This document shows positions 52,320 to 60,655 of a stretch of 64,000 bases of DNA, one piece after another. The notes under the pieces were generated by a model that saw only the letters and a list, made by a program, of their open reading frames with translations, did not search any database and was not told where the DNA came from. Source of the DNA: an uncultured bacterium (GTDB lineage: Bacteria > Bacillota > Clostridia > Peptostreptococcales > Anaerovoracaceae). A program made the translations under genes and the position numbers. Position 1 is the stretch's first letter; the number at the start of each line of letters is the position of its first letter. The stretch spans positions 1 to 64,000 of the forward strand of contig CAJMLL010000003.1 of assembly GCA_905214225.1 (NCBI GenBank), in the 5' to 3' direction.

Positions 52320-52406
52320 AAGTATACTGTATGCATAAATCAGCTTGTATCCTGGATCGTTTCCTATTACATGCTTTTCAATTTAAACCACTACAAGGAC
52401 TTGACC
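52320..52406. repeat. 87-bp dispersed repeat, copy A
   Basis: Starts with AAGTATACTGTATGCA and ends with GGACTTGACC. About 74 of 87 positions match copy B at 55043-55128, allowing one gap. The 13-bp palindrome variant GTATACTGTATGC forms its left end. No coding capacity is conserved. Confidence 0.75.
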
Positions 52407-52467
52407 AGCAATGCGCGTGATAAAATCTTTGTAAAATACGAATTACTCCTATAACCTACCGAAAAAC

Positions 52468-52507
52468 TTGCTTTAAATCCCAGAGTATGATATATTAATC
52501 AATATAT
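52468..52507 (+). promoter_or_regulatory. Promoter and operator-like inverted repeat of the Rrf2 gene
   Basis: TTGCTT (52468-52473), 17 bases, TATATT (52491-52496). The -10 lies in the left arm of ATATATT-AATC-AATATAT (52490-52507), a likely autoregulatory operator for the Rrf2 protein. Confidence 0.6.
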
Positions 52508-52592
52508 ATACAGGAATCAATCCGTAAAACGGATGAAATAACAGAAAGAATCAGATGTAAGCAGAATTATCGACAGGAAGGCGGTAAATGAT

Positions 52593-53030
52593 ATGGCAAT
52601 GAAGATTTCAACCAAAGGGCGCTATGCGCTGCGAGTTCTGATCGATCTGGCTGAGCATGATTCTGGAGAATATACTCCGCTCAGAGAAATTGCATCACGC
52701 CAGGGAATCAGTGAAAAATATCTGGAAAGCATTATCGTCGTTTTTTCCAAGGCCGGAATCGTGTCCGGACACAGGGGAAAAGGCGGCGGCTACAAGCTGG
52801 CAAAAGACCCGGACAGCATCACTGTAGGCGATGTTCTCCGTGAGGTAGAAGGTGACCTCGCTCCGGTGGCCTGTCTGGAAGCAGGCGGACAGCCGTGTGA
52901 ACGTGCAGCCGAATGCAAGACCTTGCCGATGTGGGAGAAGTTTTTCAACATGACCAATGAGTATTTTGACGGCATCACCGTCGGCGATCTGGCAAACCGG
53001 GGCGATGAGGGTGATTTCTATATGATCTGA
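52593..53030 (+). CDS. Rrf2 family transcriptional regulator
   Basis: A 145-residue winged-helix regulator. MKISTKGRYALRVLIDLAEH is the classical Rrf2 opening; the recognition helix is SEKYLESIIVVFSKAGIV and the wing HRGKGGGYKLAKDP. Three cysteines, C94, C102 and C108 (ACLEAGGQPCERAAECKT), are placed like the Fe-S ligands of IscR, with slightly different spacing. It may therefore sense Fe-S status, or cysteine supply like CymR, since cysK lies next but one downstream. CymR itself lacks this triad, which favours an IscR-like mechanism. ATG at 52593 with CAGGAAGGCGG upstream; the gene has its own promoter and palindrome. Confidence 0.88.
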   Translation: MAMKISTKGRYALRVLIDLAEHDSGEYTPLREIASRQGISEKYLESIIVVFSKAGIVSGHRGKGGGYKLAKDPDSITVGDVLREVEGDLAPVACLEAGGQPCERAAECKTLPMWEKFFNMTNEYFDGITVGDLANRGDEGDFYMI

Positions 53031-53287
53031 TGAAATAGAGTGAAGATCACGAGGCACTGTGCGGAGAGGCGTTTCCGTGCAGTGTTTTTTGTCTGTCAGA
53101 AATTAAAAATCATAAGAAATGTATAAAATATGTTTTTTTGCTGTATTGATGTATTTTATTTTGTGCGGTGGTATAATATGGATATTAAAAGAATAGCCTT
53201 AAGACTCGCAGAATAAAATCTCGAGTTGACGGATCACAGCATCGATGGAATGCGGATCGGGGATATCTGAAAGAAAGGGTGAGAATA

Positions 53288-53575
53288 ATGCGTAACCATG
53301 ATCAGAGAAATTACCGGATCAGTATTGCTTTGCAGATTATCGGGATCGTTGTTCTGGTTGTCTGCTGCGCGTATCTGGTTGCAGGACTGATAATGTATAA
53401 CATTTCACTGTTCAGCGCACCGATGTGGACGGCAAGAATTACAGGCGGACAAGCAGGAATCGCTATTGGTATTGCTGCTGCCGCAGTAATCTTGGTGATA
53501 GCCGCTCACCGTAACGCGAAACAGCTTTCAGAAGACAGAGATGCAGACGGAGACCGGAGTCAGGCTGCCGGCTAA
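53288..53575 (+). CDS. Small two-helix membrane protein
   Basis: A 95-residue protein with two hydrophobic segments (about residues 13-38, IALQIIGIVVLVVCCAYLVA, and 55-76, GIAIGIAAAAVILVI) and a charged C-terminal tail (KQLSEDRDADGDRSQ). I do not recognise the family. The ATG at 53288 follows AAAGGGTGAGAATA; a GTG nine bases earlier sits inside the ribosome-binding site. Its position between the Rrf2 regulator and cysK, and its own terminator, suggest a single-gene unit. Confidence 0.6.
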   Translation: MRNHDQRNYRISIALQIIGIVVLVVCCAYLVAGLIMYNISLFSAPMWTARITGGQAGIAIGIAAAAVILVIAAHRNAKQLSEDRDADGDRSQAAG

Positions 53576-53627
53576 AGGCAGACTGGCCGCAGGACCGGCT
53601 GCAGAGGATGAGTTTTAAGGGAAATAA

Positions 53628-53677
53628 GAGGCTGCTGCACGAACGATCATAATCGTCCGAGGCAACAGCCTCTTTTT
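53628..53677 (+). terminator. Terminator after the small membrane protein
   Basis: GAGGCTGCTGC (53628-53638) pairs with GCAACAGCCTC (53662-53672) with one mismatch, followed by TTTTTG. Confidence 0.8.
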
Positions 53678-53749
53678 GTAATGGTGCAGACAAAGGGTAA
53701 CTGAGACACTGCTCAGCGAAAAAAACTCCAGAAAAAGATATAAACCCTA

Positions 53750-53778
53750 TTGACATACTGGTTTTATGGGGATATAAT
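53750..53778 (+). promoter_or_regulatory. Consensus sigma-70 promoter of cysK
   Basis: TTGACA (53750-53755), exactly 17 bases, TATAAT (53773-53778). Both hexamers perfect; the leader to the ATG is about 115 bases and contains TTAATT-rich repeats that could be an operator. Confidence 0.9.
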
Positions 53779-53900
53779 GCAATCAACATACAGGAAAGAT
53801 GTGTTTTAGATCGATTCTGGTGTGTATCAATATTTCAGATAACTAATTAAGAGATTAATTTTTAGGGTTTAAACAACAAATTTTTATGGAGGACAATTAA

Positions 53901-54833
53901 ATGGCTAAGATTTACACATCTGCGGATCAGCTTATCGGACATACACCATTGCTCGAGCTCAGCCACCTGGAAAAGAAGTACGGACTGAAGGCAAAGGTCG
54001 TTGCAAAGCTTGAGTACTTCAATCCTGCCGGATCTGTAAAGGACAGAATTGCAAAGGCAATGCTGGACGATGCAGAGGCTAAGGGTGAACTGAAGCCAGA
54101 TACAGAGATCATTGAGCCGACATCCGGAAACACAGGAATCGGACTCGCAGCAGTTGCAGCAGCAAGAGGATACAGCATCACCATCGTAATGCCTGAGACC
54201 ATGAGTGTTGAGAGAAGAAAGCTCATGAAGGCATATGGCGCAAAGCTGGTTCTGACAGATGGTGCTCAGGGAATGAAGGGCGCAATCGCTAAGGCAGACG
54301 AGCTGCATAAGGAGAACCCGAACAGCTTCATCCCGGGACAGTTCGTTAACCCGGCAAACCCGAAGGCACACAAGGAAACAACAGGTCCGGAGATCTGGGA
54401 AGACACAGACGGAAAAGTTGATTACTTTGTAGCTGGTGTCGGCACAGGCGGAACTCTGACTGGTGTCGGCGAGTATCTGAAGTCCCAGAACCCGGACGTA
54501 AAGATTATTGCTGTTGAGCCGGCTTCTTCCCCGGTACTTTCCGAGGGACACGGCGGACCGCATAAGATTCAGGGAATCGGAGCTGGATTTGTTCCAGAAG
54601 TTCTGGATACCAAGGTTTACGATGAGGTCATTCCGGTAGAGAATGATGACGCATTCAAGGTTGGCCAGGAAATCGGTCACAACGATGGCGTTCTGGTTGG
54701 AATTTCCTCCGGAGCTGCAGTCTGGGCAGCAATCGAGCTGGCAAAGAGACCGGAAAACGAGGGCAAGACAATCGTAGCACTTCTGCCGGATACAGGAGAC
54801 AGATATCTGTCCACACCGCTGTTCGCTGAGTAA
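53901..54833 (+). CDS. cysK: Cysteine synthase (O-acetylserine sulfhydrylase)
   Basis: PLP enzyme of fold type II, 310 residues, that makes cysteine from O-acetylserine and sulfide. The PLP lysine is K47 ([10 protein letters not shown]), the phosphate-binding loop is [10 protein letters not shown] (73-82), and [12 protein letters not shown] (about 174-185) and [11 protein letters not shown] complete the site. The ending [16 protein letters not shown] is diagnostic for CysK rather than cystathionine beta-synthase. ATG with TATGGAGGACAATTAA. The perfect promoter implies strong expression unless repressed, perhaps by the Rrf2 protein encoded 1.3 kb upstream. Composition is typical of a highly expressed gene. 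Confidence 0.94.
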   Translation: MAKIYTSADQLIGHTPLLELSHLEKKYGLKAKVVAKLEYFNPAGSVKDRIAKAMLDDAEAKGELKPDTEIIEPTSGNTGIGLAAVAAARGYSITIVMPETMSVERRKLMKAYGAKLVLTDGAQGMKGAIAKADELHKENPNSFIPGQFVNPANPKAHKETTGPEIWEDTDGKVDYFVAGVGTGGTLTGVGEYLKSQNPDVKIIAVEPASSPVLSEGHGGPHKIQGIGAGFVPEVLDTKVYDEVIPVENDDAFKVGQEIGHNDGVLVGISSGAAVWAAIELAKRPENEGKTIVALLPDTGDRYLSTPLFAE

Positions 54834-54971
54834 TCCTGCGAACACGGATTTAAAAATGTCCGCAGACATAAGACATATATATAATGAAGATGATGTTCTG
54901 CAGCATCTGCGCCTGAGCCACTTTCCATTCCTCTGCGCAGACTGCGGCAGAATTACAGACATCTGCCATTT

Positions 54972-55013
54972 CCGCCTCTGGAAAATCGTTATGATTTTCC
55001 GGGGCGGTTTTTT
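54972..55013 (+). terminator. Terminator downstream of cysK
   Basis: CCGCC-TCT-GGAAAATC pairs with GATTTTCC-GGGG-CGG around GTTAT, followed by TTTTTTA. Confidence 0.8.
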
Positions 55014-55042
55014 ACTGCTCACGGGAAATAGAAAAACGGGAT

Positions 55043-55128
55043 AAGTATACTGTATGCACAAAACAGCTTATATCCGGCTCGTGTTCGATTACATGGTTTT
55101 CAATTCACACTACTACAGGGACTTGACC
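55043..55128. repeat. 87-bp dispersed repeat, copy B
   Basis: Second copy of the element at 52320-52406, again opening AAGTATACTGTATGCA and closing GGACTTGACC, in the same orientation, downstream of cysK. Confidence 0.75.
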
Positions 55129-55310
55129 CTGATGGACGCTGCAGCGGTGTTTTCGGCAGAGCAATGGATTTATCGTCGGGACCGTGGATTTTCCGCCGGA
55201 GCAGATCCGGCCCCTTGCCAGCTGACTTTTGTCTGAGACACACAGAAGGAATAAGAATTTCATGTTGTTCACATTTCAGGACAAAAGAAAAACGGCAAGG
55301 AGGAAAGAAA

Positions 55311-55397
55311 ATGTGGCTGTATGGATTGACGAAAATTTCAGAAGAATTTACAATGAAAGAGTTAGAGCAAAAGAAAATAGAGCACTCTGCGAATTAA
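55311..55397 (+). CDS. Possible 28-residue small protein
   Basis: An excellent ribosome-binding site (GCAAGGAGGAAAGAAA) precedes an ATG that opens a 28-codon frame (MWLYGLTKISEEF, then TMKELEQKKIEHSAN), predicted to be an amphipathic helix. The stop codon overlaps a GTATAGTGTATAC motif. No family known to me. The strength of the ribosome-binding site is the only evidence; it could also be a leader peptide for pepD, 214 bases downstream. Confidence 0.35.
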   Translation: MWLYGLTKISEEFTMKELEQKKIEHSAN

Positions 55398-55410
55398 GTA
55401 TAGTGTATAC
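55398..55410. repeat. GTATAGTGTATAC palindrome near the pepD promoter
   Basis: 13-bp palindrome variant followed 16 bases on by TATAGTGTATAAT; the TATAAT at 55427-55432 is a likely -10 of pepD, so the motif would sit over the -35 region. Confidence 0.5.
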
Positions 55411-55610
55411 ACGCACAAATATAGTGTATAATATGCTGTGAAAAGTAATAAATTCTGTCCGTCTGAGGGGACGGATTGCAGAATATTTACAAGACCGCAT
55501 CGTTTCCGCGATGTCGGCACGGAGAGGATGCGCAGGAGCAGAGAGGCCGTTCTTTTGCGGAAACGGAAAATAGATGAAGAAGTAATTCTAAAAATGAGGA
55601 GGGCAAATCA

Positions 55611-57068
55611 ATGCTGGAAAATCTTGAGCCAAAATCGGTATTTCATTTCTTCGAGGAAATTACGAAGATTCCGAGACCGTCGAACCATGAAAAGGCAATC
55701 AGTGATTATCTGATCAAGTTCGCTGAGGACCGTGGTCTGGAGCATTACCAGGATAAGTCAAACAATGTCATTATCATCAAGGAGGCGACTCCGGGATATG
55801 AGAATGCGGCACCGGTTATTCTGCAGGGCCACATGGACATGGTCTGCGAGAAGGTCCAGGGCTCAACGAAAGATATGGAAAAAGAAGGAATCGATCTTGT
55901 GGTCGACGGTGACTGGATCAGCGGCGACGGCACAACACTCGGCGGAGATGACGGAGCAGCAGTTGCCATGGCGCTGGCTATTCTCGATTCTAAAGAACTG
56001 AAGCACCCGAGAGTTGAGTTCCTCTGCACAACCGGCGAGGAAATCGGCATGGTCGGCGCTAACGCCTTGAAAGATGAAGATTTGTCCATGCTGAAGGGAC
56101 GTCTGATGATCAACCTCGACTCTGAGGATGAGGGAGTATGCACGGCAGGATGCGCCGGTGCGGGCAGTCTGCTTGCGGATCTGCCGCTGGAAAGAGGCGG
56201 CTGCACCATGGAGCGGCGCCTCATCCACGTTCACGGACTGGAGGGCGGACATTCCGGACAGGAAATCAATAAGGGCAGAGCCAACGGAAATCTGCTGGTT
56301 GTCAGAACGCTGATCGCACTGGCTAATGCAGGATGCACCCGTCTGATCGCCATGAACGGCGGAAAGATGGACAATACCATCAATAAGGAATCCTGCGCAG
56401 CCGTTGCTCTGGGTGACGTTGATCAGGCAAAAGAAATCATTGCAAGGGTAGAAAAAGAAGCGAGAAACGAGTTCGTTCTGGCTGATCCGGACATTCACAT
56501 TGACCTGGAGGAGATTCCGGCAGACGCAGAATATGCAGATTGGGATCCAGTTACAAAAGAGTGCACCCAGCAGGCGATCACACTGATGGCGAGCCTGCCG
56601 AACGGTGTTCTGCGCATGAGCGATGCAATTCCGGGACTGGTTGAAACTTCCCTGAATCTGGGAATCGTTTCCACGACAAAGGATAACCTCCACCTGGATA
56701 CATTCGTAAGAAGCAATGTCGACAGCCAGCTGCACGACGTGCTGAACCGTCTGATCTGGGTCTGCGAGCACATCGGCGCCAAGGCAAGAGTTGAAGGTGA
56801 GTATCCTGCATGGGAGCTAGTTCTCCATTCCGCATTCAGAGACAAGATGCAGGAAATTTGGAAGGACATGTTCGGTAAAGAAATGGAAGTTGTTTCCATC
56901 CACGCTGGTGTAGAGTGCGGACTTCTCGCAACCCTGCTGCCGGGACTGGATGCTGTATCCATCGGACCGGACCTGCCGGGCGTTCACTCCACAAAGGAGA
57001 AGCTGTCTATCAAGTCGACACAGCACATTTACGAGTTCGTCTGCAGAGTGCTGGAAGAGGCGAAATAG
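55611..57068 (+). CDS. pepD: Aminoacyl-histidine dipeptidase (peptidase D)
   Basis: An M20/M28-type zinc dipeptidase of 485 residues that hydrolyses Xaa-His and other dipeptides in the cytoplasm. Metal and catalytic residues appear in ILQGHMDMV (about residue 72-80), GDGTTLGGDDGAAVAMAL (about 105-122), CTTGEEIGMVGA (about 141-152) and INLDSEDEG. The lid/dimerisation part contains HGLEGGHSGQEINKGRANG, and the last zinc histidine lies in PGVHSTKEKLSI. Length and motifs match PepD of enterobacteria and clostridia. ATG with AATGAGGAGGGCAAATCA upstream. Single-gene unit with a terminator. Fits an amino-acid-fermenting lifestyle with the other peptidases here. Confidence 0.93.
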   Translation: MLENLEPKSVFHFFEEITKIPRPSNHEKAISDYLIKFAEDRGLEHYQDKSNNVIIIKEATPGYENAAPVILQGHMDMVCEKVQGSTKDMEKEGIDLVVDGDWISGDGTTLGGDDGAAVAMALAILDSKELKHPRVEFLCTTGEEIGMVGANALKDEDLSMLKGRLMINLDSEDEGVCTAGCAGAGSLLADLPLERGGCTMERRLIHVHGLEGGHSGQEINKGRANGNLLVVRTLIALANAGCTRLIAMNGGKMDNTINKESCAAVALGDVDQAKEIIARVEKEARNEFVLADPDIHIDLEEIPADAEYADWDPVTKECTQQAITLMASLPNGVLRMSDAIPGLVETSLNLGIVSTTKDNLHLDTFVRSNVDSQLHDVLNRLIWVCEHIGAKARVEGEYPAWELVLHSAFRDKMQEIWKDMFGKEMEVVSIHAGVECGLLATLLPGLDAVSIGPDLPGVHSTKEKLSIKSTQHIYEFVCRVLEEAK

Positions 57069-57202
57069 GCTGGATGATCTGGACGGGTGACTGACTGTCC
57101 TGAGCAGCTCAGCTGCTTTCCGTGGTTAAAGTGGAAGCGTGAAGGAAGACTGGACAAGGAAAAAGCAGTTTTCTTTTAACCAAAAAATACAGAAAATATG
57201 AG

Positions 57203-57250
57203 GCCTCCGGCCTGGGCAGGCAATTCAACCCAGGCAGGAGGCTGCTTTTA
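57203..57250 (+). terminator. Terminator downstream of pepD
   Basis: GCCTCC-GG-CCTGGG (57203-57216) pairs with CCCAGG-CA-GGAGGC (57229-57242) around a 12-base loop, followed by TGCTTTTA. Confidence 0.75.
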
Positions 57251-58119
57251 TCAGGTGATAGAAGGATATTGGTTTCTGTGGCAGTCCGGCTCTTTGCTTT
57301 TATTTCAGTAGCGGAATGCAGGGACGGGCAGGAGGGTGTGTTGGTCAAAAAATGAGGGGATGTGTATACTGCATACTAAAAAACGCTGCGAAATGCTGAT
57401 GATTCTGTGCAGACGGTAAGATGTAAAATTAATTTCCTGACTGTTGGCAGTGATTTTTTGCTTATTCTGGGATGGCCGGGCAGATTACGGAATTTTGTGA
57501 TGAACGTGTGATGGAATTTCGTCTGGTTCGTCGAATTTCGTTTTTTTTGAGAAAGCGCAGAACCGAATATCTATGCAGCAAGTGCTGTTCTGCCGGTTCT
57601 TGGCAGAATGTAAGATGAAATGTTTAAATTATGAGTCACTTTATCTATGTAGAAAAGTAATCGTGTATTCTGCGTACAATAATCCCTTTGACCGGCTGCG
57701 AATTATTATGAATTGAGATCGGATGCCTTTGAATATCCACGTATTACATCCTTGGGCGTCTGACTTTGTCAGACAACTTGATGTAAATAAAAGCATGGTT
57801 CTGCACAAAGTTAAATAATCGTGATTTAAACGACCTAAAAAAATATGATCTCAGATACAAAGAATAAACATAATAAAAACCGAGTAATCATGCATGATTG
57901 TATAGAATATAATACTATTTCGGGCGGCGAAAGGGAGCGGTTTACATTTTTCATGCTAAAATTGGAATATTGGCATGAATATACAGTATACAAATACTGT
58001 GGAGCGTCATTAAGCCTGTGATTGCTGTATATTACATACACGCGTGCCTGCTATGACCGCTTTTATCCTGCCCATCGGTCTCTTCTCCGCATTCCTTCTT
58101 TAGAATCATATAAATGTGG
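57251..58119. other. 870-base non-coding region with three GTATAC-type motifs
   Basis: No convincing gene on either strand. It carries GTATACTGCATAC (57364-57376), GTATTCTGCGTAC (57665-57677) and ATATACAGTATAC (57979-57991), spaced about 300 bases apart. The segment following the second motif (AATAATCCCTTTGACC) recalls the right end of the 87-bp repeats. The base composition is AT-richer than the flanking genes. It could be a decayed gene or an unannotated RNA region. Confidence 0.45.
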
Positions 58120-58125
58120 TATACT
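58117..58125 (+). promoter_or_regulatory. Extended -10 promoter of the cysteine desulfurase-mnmA operon
   Basis: TGG then TATACT (58120-58125), 108 bases before the start codon. The -35 is weak. Confidence 0.45.
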
Positions 58126-58233
58126 TTTACTATTGAGTTTACATGCTGAAGCTGAATCCGGGCTGAGAGGTCTGAAACTGGAAAGGCTGCGGGGGAAATT
58201 CCGCAGAGAAAAATACAGAAGCGGGGAGTGGGA

Positions 58234-59403
58234 ATGATTTATCTGGATAATGGAGCGACGACGAGAATGCGGGACGGGGTCCTGGAGGAGATGCTCCCGT
58301 ATCTGAAAGACGAATATGAGAATCCGTTTGGCATGAGTGCGCTGAACCGGAGCTGCGGCGCAGCAGTGGAGAAGGCGCGGCGGCGGATTGCGGCGCTGAT
58401 TCACGCGGATTATAAAGAAATCTTTTTTACCTCAGGCGGAACGGAATCGGATAACTGGGTGATCAAGCAGTTTCTGGATCCGGAGCAGGTTCAGGCACAG
58501 AGCGAGACAGAAGGGCAGTTTTCCGGGCATCTCATTGTGTCGGCGGTTGAACATCACGCGGTGCTGAAACCGGCTGAATTCCTTGCAAAACTGGGTTTTG
58601 ACGTGACGGTAGTTCCGGTGGATAAGAATGGAAGGGTGGATCCTGAAGAAGTCCGGAAATCCATCAGGAAAGACACGCGCCTGGTGTCAGTGATGCTTGC
58701 GAACAATGAAATCGGAACGATTGAGCCGGTGCGGGAAATTGCAGACATCGCTCATGAGGCCGGTGCGCTGATGCATACAGACGCGGTGCAGGCGGTGGGT
58801 CACATTCCGGTCGACGTGAAAGAACTGCACATTGATTTCTTGTCGGCCAGCGGCCATAAGTTCGGCGGGCCTAAGGGAACGGGATTTCTCTTTATTCGGA
58901 AGGGGCTGCTGCCGGAGCCTCTGATGCACGGCGGCGCACAGGAGCGGGGACTCCGGGCAGGCACGCATAATGTTCCGGCTGTTTCCGGCATGGGAAAGGC
59001 GGCGGAGCTGGCCGCACAGAATATGGCTGATGAACGGCGTTATGAGCAGGAGCTGCGGGATTATATGACAAAAAGAATCCTCCAGGAAATTCCCAGCTCG
59101 ACCTTAAACGGGGATCCGGTAAACCGGCTGCCGGGAAACTGCAACGTCACCCTTCCGGGTGTGAACAACGAGATGGCCCTGGTCCGCCTGGATCAGGAAG
59201 GCATCTGCGCAGCGGCGGGTTCGGCCTGCTCCGCAGGTGCCTCGGAACCGTCCCATGTGCTGAAAGCCATTGGAAGAACAGATGAAGAAGCAGGATGCAG
59301 CTTCCGCTTTACACTGAATTACAGAAATACGAAAGACGAAATCGATAAGACCTGCGATGTGTTGAAAAAGATCGCAGAGGAATGCAGAAAGGAACAGAGA
59401 TAA
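58234..59403 (+). CDS. Cysteine desulfurase (NifS/IscS-like)
   Basis: Class V aminotransferase-fold PLP enzyme of 389 residues that takes sulfur from cysteine as a protein persulfide. IYLDNGATTRM opens the chain; other blocks are FTSGGTESDNWVI, VSAVEHHAVLKP, LANNEIGTIEP and HTDAVQAVGHIPVDV. The PLP lysine is in SASGHKFGGPKGTGF near residue 207, and the reactive cysteine in GSACSAGASEPSHVL near residue 331. The stop overlaps the mnmA start by one base, so it most likely feeds sulfur to MnmA for tRNA thiolation. It may also serve Fe-S cluster assembly for the many metalloenzymes here. ATG at 58234, five bases after GGGGAG. Confidence 0.92.
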   Translation: MIYLDNGATTRMRDGVLEEMLPYLKDEYENPFGMSALNRSCGAAVEKARRRIAALIHADYKEIFFTSGGTESDNWVIKQFLDPEQVQAQSETEGQFSGHLIVSAVEHHAVLKPAEFLAKLGFDVTVVPVDKNGRVDPEEVRKSIRKDTRLVSVMLANNEIGTIEPVREIADIAHEAGALMHTDAVQAVGHIPVDVKELHIDFLSASGHKFGGPKGTGFLFIRKGLLPEPLMHGGAQERGLRAGTHNVPAVSGMGKAAELAAQNMADERRYEQELRDYMTKRILQEIPSSTLNGDPVNRLPGNCNVTLPGVNNEMALVRLDQEGICAAAGSACSAGASEPSHVLKAIGRTDEEAGCSFRFTLNYRNTKDEIDKTCDVLKKIAEECRKEQR

Positions 59404-60503
59404 TGAGCAAGGCACTTGTGGCGATGAGCGGCGGAGTGGACAGCAGTGTAGCGGCATATCTGACAAAAAAGGCAGGATACGAGACGATTGGCGTGACCAT
59501 GAAACTGTATGAAAATGAGACAGCGGGAATCTGCAGCGACAAGACTTGCTGCAGTCTGTCGGATATTGAAGATGCCAGAAATGTCGCTTATGATCTGGGA
59601 ATCCCGTATTACGTATTTAACTTTACCGGGAATTTTGAGGAGAATGTCATCGATCGCTTTATCCGCGCCTATGAAGAGGGGAAGACGCCGAATCCCTGCA
59701 TCGACTGCAACCGCTATCTGAAGTTTGAGAAACTGATGGAGCGGGGAAGGGAACTCGGGCAGGATTACGTCGTCACCGGACATTACGCGATCGTGGAGAA
59801 GGATCCGGCAAGCGGCAGATATCTTCTGAAGAAGTCGGTGGACCGGCATAAGGACCAGAGTTACGTTCTTTATTCCCTGACCCAGGAGCAGCTGGCTCAT
59901 GTGATGTTCCCTTTAGGCGGAATGTGCAAAGAGCAGACGCGCAAGATCGCAGAAGAGCAGGGCTTCGTCAACGCCAGAAAGCATGAGAGCCAGGACATCT
60001 GTTTTGTGCCGGACGGAGACTACGCGGCGTTTATCCGCAGATTTACCGGGAAAGACTACCCAGATGGGGATTTTGTGGATCAGGAAGGAAACGTCCTCGG
60101 GACACACAAGGGAATCATCAAGTATACCATCGGACAGAGAAAGGGCCTGGGTCTGGCGCTTCCGCACCCGATGTACGTCTGCCGCAAGGATATGGAGAAA
60201 AATCAGGTGATTCTGGGAGAAAACCGGGATCTGTTCCACTCGTCTTTTGAGATTGAAAATATCAACTGGATTTCCACAGAGCCGCCGAAGGGAGAAATTC
60301 AGGTGGAGGCAAAGGTGCGCTACTCCCAGAAGGCGTCTCCGGCGGTCGTTCATCCTTTGTCGGAAAACCGGGCGAGAGTGGAGTTCCGGGAGCCGCAGCG
60401 CGCCATTACGCCGGGCCAGGCCTGTGTTATGTATGATGGCGAGTACGTGGTCGGCGGCGGCACAATTGTAAATGTTTTCAATACGGAGAACGATACATTA
60501 TAG
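59403..60503 (+). CDS. mnmA: tRNA-specific 2-thiouridylase MnmA
   Basis: MnmA, 366 residues, adds sulfur to U34 of tRNA-Lys, tRNA-Glu and tRNA-Gln. The PP-loop SGGVDSSVAAYL (9-20) binds ATP; the catalytic cysteines are in TPNPCIDCNRYLKF near residue 98 and ESQDICFVPDGDY near residue 196. GHYAIVE, DQSYVLYSL and YTIGQRKGLGLA are further family marks. The C-terminal beta-barrel is complete. The ATG at 59403 overlaps the cysteine desulfurase stop codon; AAAGGA is about nine bases upstream. The pair forms the common clostridial sulfur-relay operon. Confidence 0.95.
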   Translation: MSKALVAMSGGVDSSVAAYLTKKAGYETIGVTMKLYENETAGICSDKTCCSLSDIEDARNVAYDLGIPYYVFNFTGNFEENVIDRFIRAYEEGKTPNPCIDCNRYLKFEKLMERGRELGQDYVVTGHYAIVEKDPASGRYLLKKSVDRHKDQSYVLYSLTQEQLAHVMFPLGGMCKEQTRKIAEEQGFVNARKHESQDICFVPDGDYAAFIRRFTGKDYPDGDFVDQEGNVLGTHKGIIKYTIGQRKGLGLALPHPMYVCRKDMEKNQVILGENRDLFHSSFEIENINWISTEPPKGEIQVEAKVRYSQKASPAVVHPLSENRARVEFREPQRAITPGQACVMYDGEYVVGGGTIVNVFNTENDTL

Positions 60504-60557
60504 GAATGATATATTTCTGCAAATTCTTGCCATTTTAGCGTTTTTGATGTCGAATTA

Positions 60558-60566
60558 TGATATAAT
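60558..60566 (+). promoter_or_regulatory. Extended -10 promoter of gap
   Basis: TGA then TATAAT (60561-60566), about 90 bases before the start codon; no clear -35. Confidence 0.55.
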
Positions 60567-60655
60567 ATCTGCAATTGGAATATCTATGCCTCTGGCATCG
60601 TTGATAGAAATGGGGGCAGGGGACGCGGAAACCGCGGGAAAGGAGCATTAATATT

